From positions 1 through 5,366 of the forward strand of contig JAJXWG010000132.1 of the NCBI GenBank assembly GCA_021781695.1: a DNA stretch of 5,366 nt. Direction: 5' to 3'. Shown here piece by piece: positions 4,774-5,366 of the stretch. The position numbers and the translations under genes are program-made. The notes beneath the pieces were generated by a model. That model was not told where the DNA came from and did no database searches. It saw nothing but the letters and a program-made list of their open reading frames with translations. How positions within the stretch are numbered: the first letter of the stretch is position 1; each line of letters starts with the position of its first letter. Origin of the DNA: Pseudomonadota bacterium (GTDB lineage Bacteria; Pseudomonadota; Gammaproteobacteria; Burkholderiales; Gallionellaceae).

Positions 4774-5366
4774 CGTATCTTCCCTTTGAAGTGGTTTCAG
4801 TTTTTTATGCTGTTCGCACTATACGTGAGCGGTTTTGCCGACGCCACCGCCGATACGCCCATCTCCCAGAAGCCCGTCCCGCACATAGCCCTGCTGTTGC
4901 CTGCGAACTCGCCTGACCTTGGCGCTGCCGCAAGCGCAGTGCAGCAGGGATTCATGGCAGCCGCCAAGACCCTGCACGCAGGGTTGCCGATACGCCTATA
5001 CAGCGATTTCGACGCGTCGCACAGCGTCGTCGACGCCTACAATGCCGCAGTAAATAACGGCGCCGTCGCAGTGGTGGGGCCGCTGACAAGAAGCAGCATA
5101 CGGCAGCTTGCCGCCGAACCCAATCTTCCCGTCCCGACACTCGCGCTGAACATCATCGAAGGAGAGGCGCCGCGGCAGCTGTATTTCTTCGGCCTTGCGA
5201 TCGAGGCCGAAGCACAGCAAGTCGCGCGGCTTGCCTGGAAGCAGAAGTTGAAACAGGCCATCGTCGTATCTGCCGACGACCCGCTTGCCAGGCGACTGCA
5301 ATACGCGTTCGAGGAGCAGTGGACTGCGCTGGGAGGCGCGATCGCGCGGGAAATCGATTTCAATGG
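4768..5366 (+). CDS. lpoA: LppC/LpoA-family penicillin-binding-protein activator (N-terminal part)
   Basis: The frame from ATG 4768 stays open to the window edge (199 codons plus two bases), so the C-terminus is outside. In E. coli LpoA is an outer-membrane lipoprotein that stimulates the peptidoglycan synthase PBP1A; the same role here is inferred from family and location. Residues 1-26 resemble a Sec signal peptide (Arg3, Lys8, a hydrophobic core, then GFADA). The mature part begins a periplasmic-binding-protein-like fold: HIALLLP (39-45), AVQQGFMAAA (57-66), VAVVGPLTRSSIRQLA (100-115) and a second lobe with AIVVSADDPLARR (164-176). Unlike E. coli LpoA, no Cys lipobox is seen; there is no Cys at all in the visible part. 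ATG 4759 and ATG 4807 are in frame too. 4807 would lose the basic N-region of the signal, and 4759 would leave a leader of only about 14 nt. It is divergent from rsmI, as in the yraL/yraM pair. Confidence 0.87.
   Translation, partial: MQRIFPLKWFQFFMLFALYVSGFADATADTPISQKPVPHIALLLPANSPDLGAAASAVQQGFMAAAKTLHAGLPIRLYSDFDASHSVVDAYNAAVNNGAVAVVGPLTRSSIRQLAAEPNLPVPTLALNIIEGEAPRQLYFFGLAIEAEAQQVARLAWKQKLKQAIVVSADDPLARRLQYAFEEQWTALGGAIAREIDFN
4779..4786 (-). promoter_or_regulatory. Ribosome binding site that decides the TTG start of rsmI
   Basis: AAGGGAAG on the minus strand ends 5 nt before TTG 4773. It is the only Shine-Dalgarno-like stretch between the upstream in-frame stop and the first conserved RsmI motif, so it supports the non-ATG start. 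It lies within codons 4-7 of the divergent lpoA-like gene. Confidence 0.7.
4818..4823 (-). promoter_or_regulatory. Possible -10 box for rsmI, inside the lpoA-like gene
   Basis: TATAGT on the minus strand matches 5 of 6 bases of the -10 consensus. It would place a transcript start about 38 nt before TTG 4773. No convincing -35 hexamer stands 16-18 bases upstream, so this is a weak call. If real, the rsmI and lpoA-like transcripts would overlap at their 5' ends. Confidence 0.3.

Overview
The window looks like a piece of a betaproteobacterial chromosome. The best fit is the Nitrosomonadales or iron-oxidiser type (Gallionella/Sideroxydans-like), but this rests on general protein resemblance and gene order, not on a marker gene. 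G+C is slightly above half by eye and uniform across the window. I see no transposase, integrase, tRNA, rRNA, CRISPR array or phage gene. Gene density is very high: about 95% of the bases are coding, and neighbouring genes often overlap or nearly touch.

Layout from left to right: (1) A leftward gene, cut by the window edge, encodes an exported or membrane-anchored TPR-like protein with a Gly/Met-rich tail (1-616). (2) A 206-base divergent intergenic region (617-822). (3) A rightward gene encodes a small OmpA/Pal-family outer-membrane lipoprotein (823-1341). It ends one base from the convergent marC stop codon. (4) A compact leftward cluster of four genes, read from 4773 down to 1343, runs rsmI (16S rRNA C1402 2'-O-methyltransferase), a two-domain APH-like/P-loop kinase of unknown substrate, a small cysteine-rich protein resembling the N-terminal [2Fe-2S]/Zn domain of CopZ metallochaperones, and a MarC-family membrane protein. 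Spacings are 5 nt, 25 nt and a 4-nt ATGA overlap, so the four are probably one operon. (5) A rightward gene, cut by the window edge, encodes an LppC/LpoA-family periplasmic protein (4768-5366). It is divergent from rsmI, and the two start codons lie inside each other's reading frames.

The rsmI/lpoA divergent pair matches the yraL/yraM arrangement known from enterobacteria. It joins ribosome modification to peptidoglycan synthase activation only by position. Three of the seven genes (Pal-like, LpoA-like and the TPR protein) act at the envelope. The kinase, CopZ-like protein and MarC behind rsmI are the least understood part. I found no clear new defence, toxin or mobile system. The items most worth following up are the stand-alone CopZ-N-like protein coupled to MarC, and the overlapping divergent rsmI/lpoA start region with a consensus -10 box inside rsmI.
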